DNA of 64,000 nt, taken from the NCBI GenBank assembly GCA_963777775.1, contig CAVZRL010000005.1:434001-498000 (forward strand), read 5' to 3'. Source of the DNA: WHSW01 sp963777775 (GTDB taxonomy: Bacteria; Actinomycetota; Thermoleophilia; Solirubrobacterales; 70-9). Numbering within the stretch: the stretch's first letter is position 1; each line of letters starts with the position of its first letter. Shown here piece after piece: positions 42,255-52,915 of this stretch. The notes beneath the pieces were generated by a model. It had not been told where the DNA came from. It saw only the letters and a list, made by a program, of their open reading frames with translations, and did not search any database. The translations under genes and the position numbers were made by a program.

Positions 42255-42412
42255 GCGCCGCCGCCTCGGACCTTGCCCTGCTGGCCGGAGCGTTCGCACT
42301 GGCGACGGCCGTCGCCGAGCTGCTCGGCGCGGCAAACCTGGGCACGGCGATGACAGTCGGCGTGCTCGCGTTCACGGCGACCCTGCTCTGGGTGCTGCTC
42401 GTGCGTCGTTAG
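42251..42412 (+). CDS. 53-residue two-helix membrane protein, coupled to DUF389
   Basis: GTG 42251 overlaps the DUF389 stop (GTGA). The product starts (M)SAAASDLALLAGAFALAT, has two hydrophobic helices (about 8-28 and 33-50) around AELLGAANLG, and ends in LLVRR. Codon use is GC-rich at third positions like real genes. The stop overlaps the ispD stop tail to tail. No family is recognised; a small subunit or regulator of the DUF389 protein is inferred from coupling. Confidence 0.65.
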   Translation: MSAAASDLALLAGAFALATAVAELLGAANLGTAMTVGVLAFTATLLWVLLVRR

Positions 42413-43074
42413 CCGCGCTCGCGCAGCAAGACCTCGGCAAGGCGCAGGTCGGCGGCGGTCGTGACCTTGAGGTTCTGCGGCGGAGCAGGTTCGAGCAGCA
42501 CCCGGCCGCCGGCCGCCTCGACCAGCATCGCGTCGTCGGTCGCCGTCGCGAGCATCCGGGGGTCGACCGAGTAGGCCCCCGAGAGCGCCGCGGTGCGGAA
42601 CACCTGTGGGGTCTGCGCCGCCCACAGTGTCCGGCGCTCCTCCGTCCTCTCGATCACGCGCTCGGGCCCGGCCCGCTTGAGGGTGTCGGTGACCGGGGCG
42701 GCGGCGATCACGCCGACCGCGTCGGGGTTCGAAGCCAGCCTTGCCACGAGGGCGTCGATCAGCTCCGGCTCGACCAGGGGACGTGCCGCATCGTGGATCG
42801 CGACCAGCCCGGTTCGCGCCCGGGCGAGCGCCGCCGCCACCGACTCCGACCGCGACGCTCCCCCGCCGACGACCTCGACCTCGAACCCCGCCGGGACGGC
42901 GGCCGCGACTTCCGCCTCGTGGCCGGGCGGAACGGCGATCACCGCCCGGCCGACGCTGTGCGCAGCCGCGAACGCCTGCAAGCACCAAGCGAGCATCGGT
43001 CGCCCGGCGAGATCGGTGAGCGCCTTCGGGCCACCGGCTCCGAGCCTCTCACCGGAGCCGGCGGCCGCGATCAG
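42409..43074 (-). CDS. ispD: 2-C-methyl-D-erythritol 4-phosphate cytidylyltransferase, start codon unclear
   Basis: Transfers CMP to MEP in the isoprenoid pathway. Nucleotide motif AAAGSGERLGAGGPKAL, then SVAAALARA, IHDAARPLVEP, and the C-terminal LATATDDAMLVEAAGG. The first ATG in frame (42996) would remove the nucleotide motif. In the correct frame there is no ATG, GTG or TTG back through the carD stop; the coordinates use a CTG at 43072-43074. An ATG is present at the right place but one base out of frame: a single extra G after it would give (M)ATALIAAAGSG. Either a base was lost, by mutation or sequencing error, or the start is non-standard. Confidence 0.85.
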   Translation of the reverse strand: MIAAAGSGERLGAGGPKALTDLAGRPMLAWCLQAFAAAHSVGRAVIAVPPGHEAEVAAAVPAGFEVEVVGGGASRSESVAAALARARTGLVAIHDAARPLVEPELIDALVARLASNPDAVGVIAAAPVTDTLKRAGPERVIERTEERRTLWAAQTPQVFRTAALSGAYSVDPRMLATATDDAMLVEAAGGRVLLEPAPPQNLKVTTAADLRLAEVLLRERG

Positions 43075-43099
43075 CGCGGTCGCATCGAGAGCCTGCGGG

Positions 43100-43651
43100 T
43101 CAGGCTGCGGTCGTGGCGCCGAAGCGCTCCTCCAGCAGCTCGTCGATGTACTCCTCGGCCCCCTCCTCGTCCTTGTCGAGCGCGTACATGAACTCCGAGG
43201 CGAGGATCTTCTTCGCCCGGGTGTACATCTGCTTCTCGCCGGTCGAGAGGCCCTTCTCCCACTCGCGGATCGCGAGGTTGCGGACTACCTCGGCGAGCTC
43301 GAAGACGTCGCCCGTCTTGATCTTCTCCCGGTTGTACTTGAAGCGGCGGTTCCAGTTCTTCGGCATCTCCGACACCTCGCCGGTGAGCACGTCGATCACC
43401 CGTCGCACCTGCTCCTCGTTGATCACCCGCCTCAGTCCCGCGACGTGGGCGTTCTCGCAGGGGACCATCACGGTCATCTCGTTATGCAGGATCTTGATCG
43501 TCAGATAGTCGCGCGACTCGCCCATCATGTCGCGCGTCTCCTTCTTCAGCACCACCCCGGCGCCATGATGCGGATAGACGACGTTGTCGCCGACCTCGAA
43601 CTCGCAGTCCACGGGTTCGAGGTCGATGTCGTCGACTGCGGGCTCCTCCAC
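43100..43651 (-). CDS. carD: CarD-family transcription regulator
   Basis: 183 residues. The N-terminal Tudor-like RNA polymerase interaction domain begins FEVGDNVVYPHHGAGVV; the C-terminal helical DNA-binding domain (WNRRFKYNREKIKTGD, REWEKGLSTGEKQMYTRAKKILASE) follows. CarD binds RNAP beta and stabilises open complexes at rRNA and many other promoters. The GTG at 43651 is the first standard start, but the strong GAGGAGG lies 20 bases upstream of it and 5 bases upstream of an in-frame ATC (43664-43666), so initiation at ATC, adding five residues, is possible. Confidence 0.93.
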   Translation of the reverse strand: MEEPAVDDIDLEPVDCEFEVGDNVVYPHHGAGVVLKKETRDMMGESRDYLTIKILHNEMTVMVPCENAHVAGLRRVINEEQVRRVIDVLTGEVSEMPKNWNRRFKYNREKIKTGDVFELAEVVRNLAIREWEKGLSTGEKQMYTRAKKILASEFMYALDKDEEGAEEYIDELLEERFGATTAA

Positions 43652-43685
43652 TGCTAGATCTGCGATGTCTGCCTCCTCAAATGAC

Positions 43686-43707
43686 GACGGCCGCGATCGC
43701 GGCCGTC
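43686..43707. terminator. 22-bp perfect palindrome between disA and carD
   Basis: A perfect 22-bp palindrome centred on CGCGATCGCG lies just after the disA stop and before the carD ribosome site on the minus strand. As RNA it can fold into an 8-9 bp GC stem and is followed by ATTT. It may terminate disA transcripts or bind a protein. Confidence 0.5.
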
Positions 43708-43711
43708 TGGT

Positions 43712-44812
43712 TCACGGGTTGCGGTCGAAGTCGACCTCCTGAAGCCTGCGCATTCCTTCGCGGATCTCCTTCACCCGCGCCTCCCCGACCCCGTCGACGG
43801 CCTCGAGCTCGGCGTCCGATGCTGCCATCAGCGCCTCCAGGTCGCCGAACCGGTTGACGACCTTCTGCGCCACCAGGCGGGGCAGGCGGGGGACCCCGGC
43901 GAGGGCCCGGTAGCCGCGGGGGGTGATCGCGAAGTCGATCGTGTTCAGCTTCCGGTCATAGCCGAGCAGCTCCGCGAGCCGCCCGAAGTCGAGCAGCTCG
44001 GTGTGCGAGAGCTCCGCGAGCTCGGCGAGCATGCGCTCGATCGCCGGCTCGGACTCGACCGCGCTGTAGTCGCGGACCAGCGCCGAGCGCTCGCCCATCA
44101 CGCCGACGACCGTCTCCTCGAGCTGCATCTCGATCATCCTGCCCTCGGCTCCGAGCTCGATGATGTAGCGCTCGACCTCGGTCGCCATCCGGGTCACCAG
44201 CTCGGCTCGCTGGAGGACCGTAAGGACGTCGTGCAGGACGGCGCCGCCGGCGAACTCGAGCGCCGTCAGACGACCGGTCACCTGGTCGAGGCGGGAGCGG
44301 TACTTCTCCAGCGTCGCCAGGCCCTGATTCGCCTTCGAGAGCACGGTCGGGATGTCCTCGAGGATGTACTTGATGTCCTCGATGTAGAGCGAGACGACGT
44401 CACGGCGCTCGGAGATCGCGATCACCAGTGCCTTGGTCTGCTTCGCGACTCGCTCGGCGGTCCGGTGGCGGGTCCCGGTCTCCATCGAGAGGATGGTCGG
44501 GTCGGGCATCAGCTGGACGTTCGCCCAGCAGATCCGGTCGGCCGCCGGGGGGAGCACGATCGCCCCGTCCATTTTCGCGAGCTGATAGAGCAGCGCCGGC
44601 GAGTAGTCGACGTCGAGCTTGATCCCGCCCGAGAACAGGAACGAGACGTCGTCGGCCTCGGCGATCAGGATCAGCCCGCCGGTGCGGGCGTGGATGATGT
44701 TGTCGATCCCCTCACGGAGCGGGGTACCCGGGGCGACGGTGTCGAGCGCCCGCAGCAACCGAGGATCCTGACGCGCCTCGAGCTCGTTGCGGTCATCCTC
44801 CGTCTGCGGCAC
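43712..44812 (-). CDS. disA: DNA integrity scanning protein DisA (diadenylate cyclase)
   Basis: 366 residues. The DAC domain has KMDGAIVL (DGA) and GTRHRTAER (RHR), which bind ATP and make c-di-AMP. A long helical linker and a C-terminal helix-hairpin-helix DNA-binding part (LPRLVAQKVVNRFGDLEALMAA, VDGVGEARVKEIREG) complete it. GTG 44812 is chosen: the frame stays open to a TTG at 44890, but those 26 codons use AT-rich third positions (ACA, AAA, ATT, TTT, CAT), unlike real genes here. It follows radA as in Bacillus and mycobacteria. Confidence 0.93.
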   Translation of the reverse strand: MPQTEDDRNELEARQDPRLLRALDTVAPGTPLREGIDNIIHARTGGLILIAEADDVSFLFSGGIKLDVDYSPALLYQLAKMDGAIVLPPAADRICWANVQLMPDPTILSMETGTRHRTAERVAKQTKALVIAISERRDVVSLYIEDIKYILEDIPTVLSKANQGLATLEKYRSRLDQVTGRLTALEFAGGAVLHDVLTVLQRAELVTRMATEVERYIIELGAEGRMIEMQLEETVVGVMGERSALVRDYSAVESEPAIERMLAELAELSHTELLDFGRLAELLGYDRKLNTIDFAITPRGYRALAGVPRLPRLVAQKVVNRFGDLEALMAASDAELEAVDGVGEARVKEIREGMRRLQEVDFDRNP

Positions 44813-44886
44813 TTGGCCATGATGGCAAAAGCCCTGCTGGGCGGGGTCCAGGTCAATTCCGTGTGGAGCGATCGGTTTTGCGATTG

Positions 44887-46305
44887 TCAAGCGGCTTGGC
44901 GCTCGCCGCCGGCCGCTCGGCGGTCGGCCGTCCCCGCTCGCCGCTGGGTGGTGGAGCGCAACGCATCGCGCAGCGTCGCGACGGGTCGCAACCCATCGAG
45001 CCTCTCCGCTGCCGCCGGGCCGAGGACCGGGCCGAGCCCGAACTTGAGCGCTTCCGCCACGCGACGCTCGCCGTGGCCGACCGAGCGCAGCTCGCCGGTC
45101 AATCCAACCTCGCCGAAGCAGGCCAGCGGCCGGCCGTCGGCGGCGGCCAGCAGCTCGCCGCGGTGCGCGGAGGCGAGCGCCAGTGCAACCGCGAGATCCG
45201 CCCCGGGCTCGTCGACGCGCACTCCCCCGGCGACGTTGACGAAGACGTCGGCGGCGGCCAGCGACGGGCCGCCATGGCGGGCGAGGACCGCGAGCACCAT
45301 CGCCAGCCGGTTGCGGTCGATCCCGGTCGCGACCCGCCGCGGGGGGACGATCTCGGTCGGGGCGACAAGCGCCTGCACCTCGACCAGCAGTGGCCGTGTG
45401 CCCTCCATCGAGCAGAGCACGACCGAGCCCGGCGCGGCGCTCGCCTCGCCGACGAAGCGCGCCGAGGGGTCGAGCACCTCGATCAGGCCGCCGGAGCGCA
45501 TCTCGAAAACGCCGACCTCGCTGGTCGCGCCGAAGCGGTTCTTGAGCGCCCGCAAGGTGCGGAAGCTGCGCTCGCGCTCGCCCTCGAAGAAGAGCACGCA
45601 GTCGACCAGGTGCTCAAGCACCCGCGGCCCCGCCACCGCCCCCTCCTTGGTCACGTGGCCGACCAGGATCACCGCGCAGCCGAGCCGCTTCGCGAGTCCC
45701 ATCACCGCGCTCGCCGCCTCGCGGACCTGGCCCACCGACCCCGGCGCCCCGGACATGCCCTCGGCGTGCAGAGTCTGGACCGAGTCGATCACGCAGGCGT
45801 CGGGTCGCTCAGCCTCCAGCGTCGCCAGCACGGCCTCGAGCGAGGTCTCGGCGAGCGCCGGGACCGCGAGCGCGGCCTCGCCGAGGCGTTCGGCGCGCAG
45901 CCGGACCTGTGCGGACGACTCCTCGCCGGAGACGTAGAGCACGCTGTGTCCCGCGGCGCCGAGGTTCCCGAGCGCCATCCCGGTCAGGGTCGACTTGCCG
46001 ATCCCGGGCGAGCCACCGAGCAGGACCAGCGAGCCGGGAACCAGGCCCCCGCCGAGCACGCGGTCGAGCTCGGCGATCCCGGTCAGCAGCCGCGGCACCG
46101 CGGGCGCCGAGACATCACGGAGCGCGACCGGCTTGCCTGCAGCTCGCCCGGCCGGGCCGCCGTGGCGCCCGCCGGCCTTCGCCGGGGTCTGGGGCCGCGG
46201 CGCCTCGACCAGGGTGTTCCAATCGCCGCAGCCTGCGCAGCGGCCCGACCAGCTCAGCGCCTCGTGGCCGCAGGATTGACAGAAGAACGACGTTGCACGA
46301 GCCAT
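44887..46305 (-). CDS. radA: DNA repair protein RadA/Sms
   Basis: 472 residues. The N-terminal zinc finger CQSCGHEALSWSGRCAGCG is followed by the RecA-like ATPase (Walker A GGSPGIGKST, Walker B CVIDSVQTL), the RadA-specific KNRFG, and a Lon-like C-terminal domain (GGVRVDEPGADLAVALALAS, GLTGELR). It is a branch-migration helicase acting in recombinational repair. ATG 46305 lies 9 bases after TAGGCT (46315-46320). It sits between clpC and disA as in Bacillus. Confidence 0.95.
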   Translation of the reverse strand: MARATSFFCQSCGHEALSWSGRCAGCGDWNTLVEAPRPQTPAKAGGRHGGPAGRAAGKPVALRDVSAPAVPRLLTGIAELDRVLGGGLVPGSLVLLGGSPGIGKSTLTGMALGNLGAAGHSVLYVSGEESSAQVRLRAERLGEAALAVPALAETSLEAVLATLEAERPDACVIDSVQTLHAEGMSGAPGSVGQVREAASAVMGLAKRLGCAVILVGHVTKEGAVAGPRVLEHLVDCVLFFEGERERSFRTLRALKNRFGATSEVGVFEMRSGGLIEVLDPSARFVGEASAAPGSVVLCSMEGTRPLLVEVQALVAPTEIVPPRRVATGIDRNRLAMVLAVLARHGGPSLAAADVFVNVAGGVRVDEPGADLAVALALASAHRGELLAAADGRPLACFGEVGLTGELRSVGHGERRVAEALKFGLGPVLGPAAAERLDGLRPVATLRDALRSTTQRRAGTADRRAAGGERQAA

Positions 46306-46359
46306 TACCGATCCAGCCTACGCACAGCCCCCGACGCGTCAACGCGCCCGCAGGCGAGC

Positions 46360-46394
46360 GGTGGATCGTGTCCGTATGGCAGACACGATCCACC
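46360..46394. terminator. 13-bp perfect inverted repeat downstream of clpC
   Basis: GGTGGATCGTGTC (46360-46372) and its exact complement (46382-46394) enclose a 9-base loop in the 229-base gap between the clpC stop and radA. No T tract follows on either strand. A strong hairpin here may stop clpC transcripts, or protect their 3' ends, before the radA promoter at 46315. The rest of the gap holds no convincing gene. Confidence 0.5.
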
Positions 46395-46534
46395 TTCCTG
46401 ATCTCCTCCCCGGCGCCGGGCTGGCCGTCGGAGGACGTGCGCAGGCTGGGTGCATCGGAACCGCAGCGACCCGCTGCCGTTCCCCCCGACCAACTGCTCC
46501 TGGAACCTGAAGGGAAGTAGAGGGAGCGGTAGGG

Positions 46535-49141
<2,607 letters not shown>

Positions 49142-49378
49142 TCTTCCGCCTTGCTCCTTCGCCTAAGTTCTAGCCGTGCCGGGGGACGCGACGGCGCCGG
49201 TGGCTCTAACCACTTATTCGGCTGCGCGCTGCAGTCGGATTAGAACCTCCGGTGTCGGTTACGGCGAGAGGCGAGTATATCGGGGCGCCCGCGCGGCCCT
49301 GCGCGTCTCAGGCACGAAACACGCCCCGCAGCGCAAGTTGCGGCATTCCCGCGGCGAATAGGCGCTCCGGCGAATGGG

Positions 49379-50887
49379 TCAGCAGCGGGCAAGGACGGCG
49401 CGGCAGCCCGGCGTCGGCGCAGCCTCGGCGCCCGCGCTGCCGAGCGCGGTGAGCCCCGCCCGCGCACGGCGCCGAGCTGCGTTCTCGGCCGTGGCGGTGG
49501 CGGTGTTGACGATCTCGCCGGATGCCGAGGTGATGCTTCCGCGGGCGCGCGCGTGCAGCCTGAAGGTCTTGGCCTTGCCCTCGGCGAGCGAACGCACGGT
49601 CCAACACGCCCGTTCGCCGCTCTCGGCGACCGCCGCGCCCTTGGCCCGCTTCACCCGCAGCACCTCGGGCAGCCGATCGCAGACCTCGACGCCGACGGCG
49701 GTCTCGGGTCCGCGAGATTCGACGGTGAGCGAGAAGCGGACCGTCTCACCCGCGGCGACCTCGTCTCGCTCAGCGCTCTTGGAGAGACGCAGCTTGGCCG
49801 GGCCTGGCGACACGGACAGGCCCGCAGTCTCCTGATTGTTCGACGGATTGGGGTCGGGAGTGAGCGAGCTCACCTCGGCCAGGTTCTGCAGCACGCCGGT
49901 GACACCGGGCCGCACACGGACGGTGAGCGTCACCGCGCCGCCCGGGGGGATGTCTCCGAACTCGCAGGTGATCGGGCGCCGAGTGGTGCAGGTCCCCTGG
50001 CTCGGATCAACGCCGAGCACCTCCGCCACCTGGTTGGGGTGGTTGCGTCGCGGGATGTCCCGACCGGTCACCGCGACGGCGGTGGCAGGTCCCTCGTTTT
50101 CGACTCGGACGGTGTAGGTGACCACATCACCGACCCGAGCGTCGGCCGGAGCGACGTCCTTGCGGAGCACCAGATCGGCGGTATCGGGCGGGTCGGGCGG
50201 AATCGGCGGCAGCGCTCCGAATTGGTTGACGACGGCACTCGTCTTGGTGCCGCGGGCATTGAAGGTCAGGGTGTCAGGGGTGACGCTGACGTTGGCGCCG
50301 AGCCCGTCCAGCTCGGAGATCGTGTAGACGTAGCCGCCCGGCGGTCGACCGATCGGCGCCGACCGCGTCGCGATCGTGCCCGGCACGTTGAAGCTCTGCG
50401 AACCGCCCCCGGTCAGGGTCGCGGTGTCCTCGAAGCCGGAGTCGCCGGCGACGTGGACCCGGTAGCTGGCCCCGGGCGGCTCGAGGTCCCCCAGGACTTC
50501 CTTGGTCACGGTCAGGGTGCCCCTGCAGGCACGGGCGTTGGTGATGCGGACGTGGGGGACATCGCGGATAAAGACGATGATCACGTGGAGGCGCTCGGCA
50601 TTCTGGACGCCGAAGAAGGTGTCGGTACCGGCGGGCGCGGTCCCGCTCCCCGACTGCCCCGATTGCGTGTCCGTCCAGGAGAAGTGCTGGTCGGCCGCGC
50701 TTCGGTTTCGCAGCCGCATCAGATAGAGCGACGGATCGGGCACGTAGTCGCCACAAATCGCGGTCAGGCGGAAGTCAGGCGCGCGCGCCGTCGCCGTTGT
50801 CCCGCCGAGCACGCCGACCGCGAGCACCACCGGCAGGATCGCACCGGCCGCCCCCACGCTCGCACGCATGCCCGGACGCCGCTGCAT
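49379..50887 (-). CDS. Secreted DUF11-repeat protein
   Basis: About 502 residues. A signal peptide (MRASVGAAGAILPVVLAVGVLGG...ATARA) is followed by about 100 residues of unknown fold, a cell-surface beta region (RGTLTVTKEVLGDLEPPGASYRVHVAGDSGF), and two DUF11/CARDB-like beta-sandwich repeats (ADLVLRKDVAPADARVGDVVTYTV...; AKLRLSKSAERDEVAAGETVRFSL...). No sortase motif or C-terminal TM is seen; it ends RAVLARC. It is probably a surface or matrix protein. ATG 50887 is 8 bases after TAGCGT. It interrupts the greA-clpC interval of the conserved cluster. Confidence 0.82.
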   Translation of the reverse strand: MQRRPGMRASVGAAGAILPVVLAVGVLGGTTATARAPDFRLTAICGDYVPDPSLYLMRLRNRSAADQHFSWTDTQSGQSGSGTAPAGTDTFFGVQNAERLHVIIVFIRDVPHVRITNARACRGTLTVTKEVLGDLEPPGASYRVHVAGDSGFEDTATLTGGGSQSFNVPGTIATRSAPIGRPPGGYVYTISELDGLGANVSVTPDTLTFNARGTKTSAVVNQFGALPPIPPDPPDTADLVLRKDVAPADARVGDVVTYTVRVENEGPATAVAVTGRDIPRRNHPNQVAEVLGVDPSQGTCTTRRPITCEFGDIPPGGAVTLTVRVRPGVTGVLQNLAEVSSLTPDPNPSNNQETAGLSVSPGPAKLRLSKSAERDEVAAGETVRFSLTVESRGPETAVGVEVCDRLPEVLRVKRAKGAAVAESGERACWTVRSLAEGKAKTFRLHARARGSITSASGEIVNTATATAENAARRRARAGLTALGSAGAEAAPTPGCRAVLARC

Positions 50888-50918
50888 TTCGCCGCACGCT
50901 ATCAACCCTGCTCGACTG

Positions 50919-51374
50919 TTACGGGCGCCGCCTTGTGCTCAGGGCGGTCGCCTCGATCTGTCGCTGTCCGAACGAGCCGCGATAGACCGGGCCCGCGGCG
51001 CTCATCAGGTCGCCGGGCTGCGGCAGCGGTTCGGGCCGCAGCTCGCGAGCGACATCGATCGCCGAGATCCCGGGCGCGGTGATGCTCTCGTCACTGAGCA
51101 GGACGAAGTGGGCGTCGCCGTCGCCGTCGGGATCGACGCCCTCGATGTAGACGATCCGCCCCGTCGCGCTGCGGCAGTTCCCCGCCGCGTCCGGACAGCG
51201 GACCGGGTCGATCCCGGATCGGCGCTCAACCGGGTTCGGCGCCCGCTCGGGCTCAGGCTCGGAGCCACCCCCGCACCCGCCGGTGGCGAGCCCGAGCGCA
51301 ACAGCGACGAGCCCGAGCCTAGGCAGCTTCGATCTTCGTGATCTTGAGCTTCTTCTTCGGCCCGCGCGGCACAT
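50919..51374 (-). CDS. Putative lipoprotein of unknown function, start uncertain
   Basis: Up to 151 residues. The hydrophobic KLPRLGLVAVALGLATGGCGGGS is a lipoprotein signal with lipobox ATGGC. The mature part is acidic: RIVYIEGVDPDGDGDAHFVLLSDESITAPGISAIDVA, then a basic C-terminus. No known domain. The only standard start (ATG 51374) lies 56 bases inside greA and adds an Arg/Ser-rich leader that reads like greA in another frame. A CTG at the SKL position would give a neater signal peptide. A TAGGCT overlaps the greA stop, 7 bases before an in-frame GTC. Confidence 0.65.
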   Translation of the reverse strand: MCRAGRRRSSRSRRSKLPRLGLVAVALGLATGGCGGGSEPEPERAPNPVERRSGIDPVRCPDAAGNCRSATGRIVYIEGVDPDGDGDAHFVLLSDESITAPGISAIDVARELRPEPLPQPGDLMSAAGPVYRGSFGQRQIEATALSTRRRP

Positions 51375-51798
51375 CGACGCTGACCACCTCGCCGCGCTTG
51401 TGTCCCATCAGGGCCTTGCCGATCGGCGACTCGTGCGAGAGCTTCTGCTCGGCGGGATCGGCCTCCGTCGGCCCGACGATCTGGAACTTGCGCGACTCGC
51501 CGGACTTCTGGTCCTTGACGTGGACCCGGACGCCGACGCCGACGCTGTCGGTGTTGATCGCCTTCTCGTCGACGACGCTGGCGCGGCGCAAGCGCTCCTC
51601 GAGCTGGGCGATCCGCTGCTCGAGCAGGGCCTGCTCGTTCTTGGCGTCGTCGTACTCGGAGTTCTCGGAGATGTCGCCGAACTCCCGCGCCTCCTTGATC
51701 CGCGCGGCGACCTCGCGCCTCTTCGTGGTCGAGAGGTGCTCGATCTCGCCCTTCAGCTTCTCGAGGCCTTCCTGAGTGATCAGCGCTTCGCGAGCCAC
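51319..51798 (-). CDS. greA: Transcription elongation factor GreA
   Basis: 159 residues. The N-terminal antiparallel coiled coil (LTQEGLEKLKGEIEHLST to about residue 75) has the acidic tip DISENSEYDDAK that enters the RNAP channel; the C-terminal FKBP-like domain includes ESPIGKALMGHKRGEVVSV. It rescues backtracked RNA polymerase. GTG 51798 has GAAGG upstream. A TATAAT -10 at 51890-51895 overlaps the dusB stop. Confidence 0.95.
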   Translation of the reverse strand: MAREALITQEGLEKLKGEIEHLSTTKRREVAARIKEAREFGDISENSEYDDAKNEQALLEQRIAQLEERLRRASVVDEKAINTDSVGVGVRVHVKDQKSGESRKFQIVGPTEADPAEQKLSHESPIGKALMGHKRGEVVSVDVPRGPKKKLKITKIEAA

Positions 51799-51889
51799 TG
51801 CCTACCTTCTCTCCGCCTTCGCTTCGACCGCGTGAAAACGCCCGAAACGCGAGGCGCTGACGCGCTTCGCGGACTCGGGCAGGCCGGCG

Positions 51890-51895
51890 ATTATA
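51890..51895 (-). promoter_or_regulatory. greA: greA -10 element TATAAT
   Basis: A consensus TATAAT on the minus strand overlaps the last codon and stop of dusB and lies about 90 bases upstream of the greA start. The -35 region (near 51913-51918) reads TCGGAC, a weak match. Confidence 0.5.
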
Positions 51896-52874
51896 GCGAG
51901 GCCGCGACCGGCGTCCGAGCGAGCAGCTCGCGCACCTGATCGAGGCTTTCGGTGCGCTGGAAGCGGTCGGCATCGCGCCCTTCGAATCCCAGCCGACGCA
52001 CGTACCAGGGATAGAACTTGCGCAGGTTGCGGGCCGCCCGCTCCGGCCCCCAGTGCTGCTCGGCCCGCTCGAGCAGCCAGCGCAGCTCGTCCTCGATCTC
52101 GGCCGGGGATGGGGGGTCGGCCGCGGCGCTCAGCTCGGCGAAGATCCATGGGTAGCCCAGAGACCCGCGCGCGATCATCACCGCGTCGGCGCCCGACCGC
52201 TCGTATGCCGCTTGCGCGCCCTGAGCGGAGCCGGCTCCGCCGGAGACGATCACCGGGACCTCGAGCCTCCCCGCGAGCTCGCGGACGAGCGCGTAGTCGG
52301 GGGCACCTCGATGCTGGACGGTCGCCGGCCGCGGATGCAGGGTCACCGCGGCGACGCCCGCATCGGCGACCAGCCGCTCAGCGAGCTCGACCCCCGATCG
52401 GTCGCCGGGCGCGCTGCCCGAGCGCAGCTTCACGGTCACCGGCAGCCCCGATCCCTCGATCGCCGCCCTCGCCAGGGCGACCGCGCGGTCGTGATCGCGC
52501 AGCAACGCCGCGCCGGCACCGGTCTTGACCACCTTCGGGACCGGGCAGCCCATGTTGAGGTCGAGCAGCTGCGGGCCGGCCTCGGCCGCGGTGGCCGCCG
52601 CCACCCGCATCACCTGCGGGTCGCAGCCGAAGAGCTGGATCGCGACCACGCCCTCGTCCGGGTGGATGCGCAGCATCTCCCCGAGCGTGCGCCGGTTGCG
52701 ATGCGCGAGGGCGAAGCTCGAGACCATCTCCGAGAACGCCATCCCGGCGCCGTAGCGGTGCGCCTGCAGACGCACGAACCAGTTCCCGATTCCCGCCAGC
52801 GGAGCGAGCAGCACGCGGTTGCGGATCTCCACCGATCCGATCCGCAACGGCTCCGTCAGCGCAGGTTGGGCCAT
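51891..52874 (-). CDS. dusB: tRNA-dihydrouridine synthase (DusB type)
   Basis: 327 residues, TIM barrel plus helical tRNA-binding domain. LAPLAGIGN at the N-terminus, the FMN and catalytic Cys region LNMGCPVPKVVKTGAGAALL, HPRPATVQHRG, and VSGGAGS for phosphate binding. It reduces uridine in tRNA D-loops. ATG 52874 is 9 bases after TAAGCT (52884-52889). It sits between coaX and greA. Confidence 0.94.
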   Translation of the reverse strand: MAQPALTEPLRIGSVEIRNRVLLAPLAGIGNWFVRLQAHRYGAGMAFSEMVSSFALAHRNRRTLGEMLRIHPDEGVVAIQLFGCDPQVMRVAAATAAEAGPQLLDLNMGCPVPKVVKTGAGAALLRDHDRAVALARAAIEGSGLPVTVKLRSGSAPGDRSGVELAERLVADAGVAAVTLHPRPATVQHRGAPDYALVRELAGRLEVPVIVSGGAGSAQGAQAAYERSGADAVMIARGSLGYPWIFAELSAAADPPSPAEIEDELRWLLERAEQHWGPERAARNLRKFYPWYVRRLGFEGRDADRFQRTESLDQVRELLARTPVAASL

Positions 52875-52915
52875 CGCCGCACCAGCTTAAGTCCCCGAGC
52901 GGCGAGCGGCGAGCC

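Noticed and set aside
44885..44890. TTGACA overlapping the radA stop, as a -35 or as a TTG start for disA
   Set aside because: No -10 lies at 16-18 bases. The 26 codons from this TTG to GTG 44812 use AT-rich third positions unlike all neighbours, so they are probably not coding.
46378..46512. Possible short ORF from ATG 46378 within the clpC-radA gap
   Set aside because: It starts inside the hairpin loop, has no ribosome site or -10 at the right distance, and its product looks random.
49201..49260. Sequence resembling a tRNA T-loop (GGTTCTAATCC on the minus strand) upstream of clpC
   Set aside because: The flanking bases do not form a T-stem and no acceptor, D or anticodon arms can be built.
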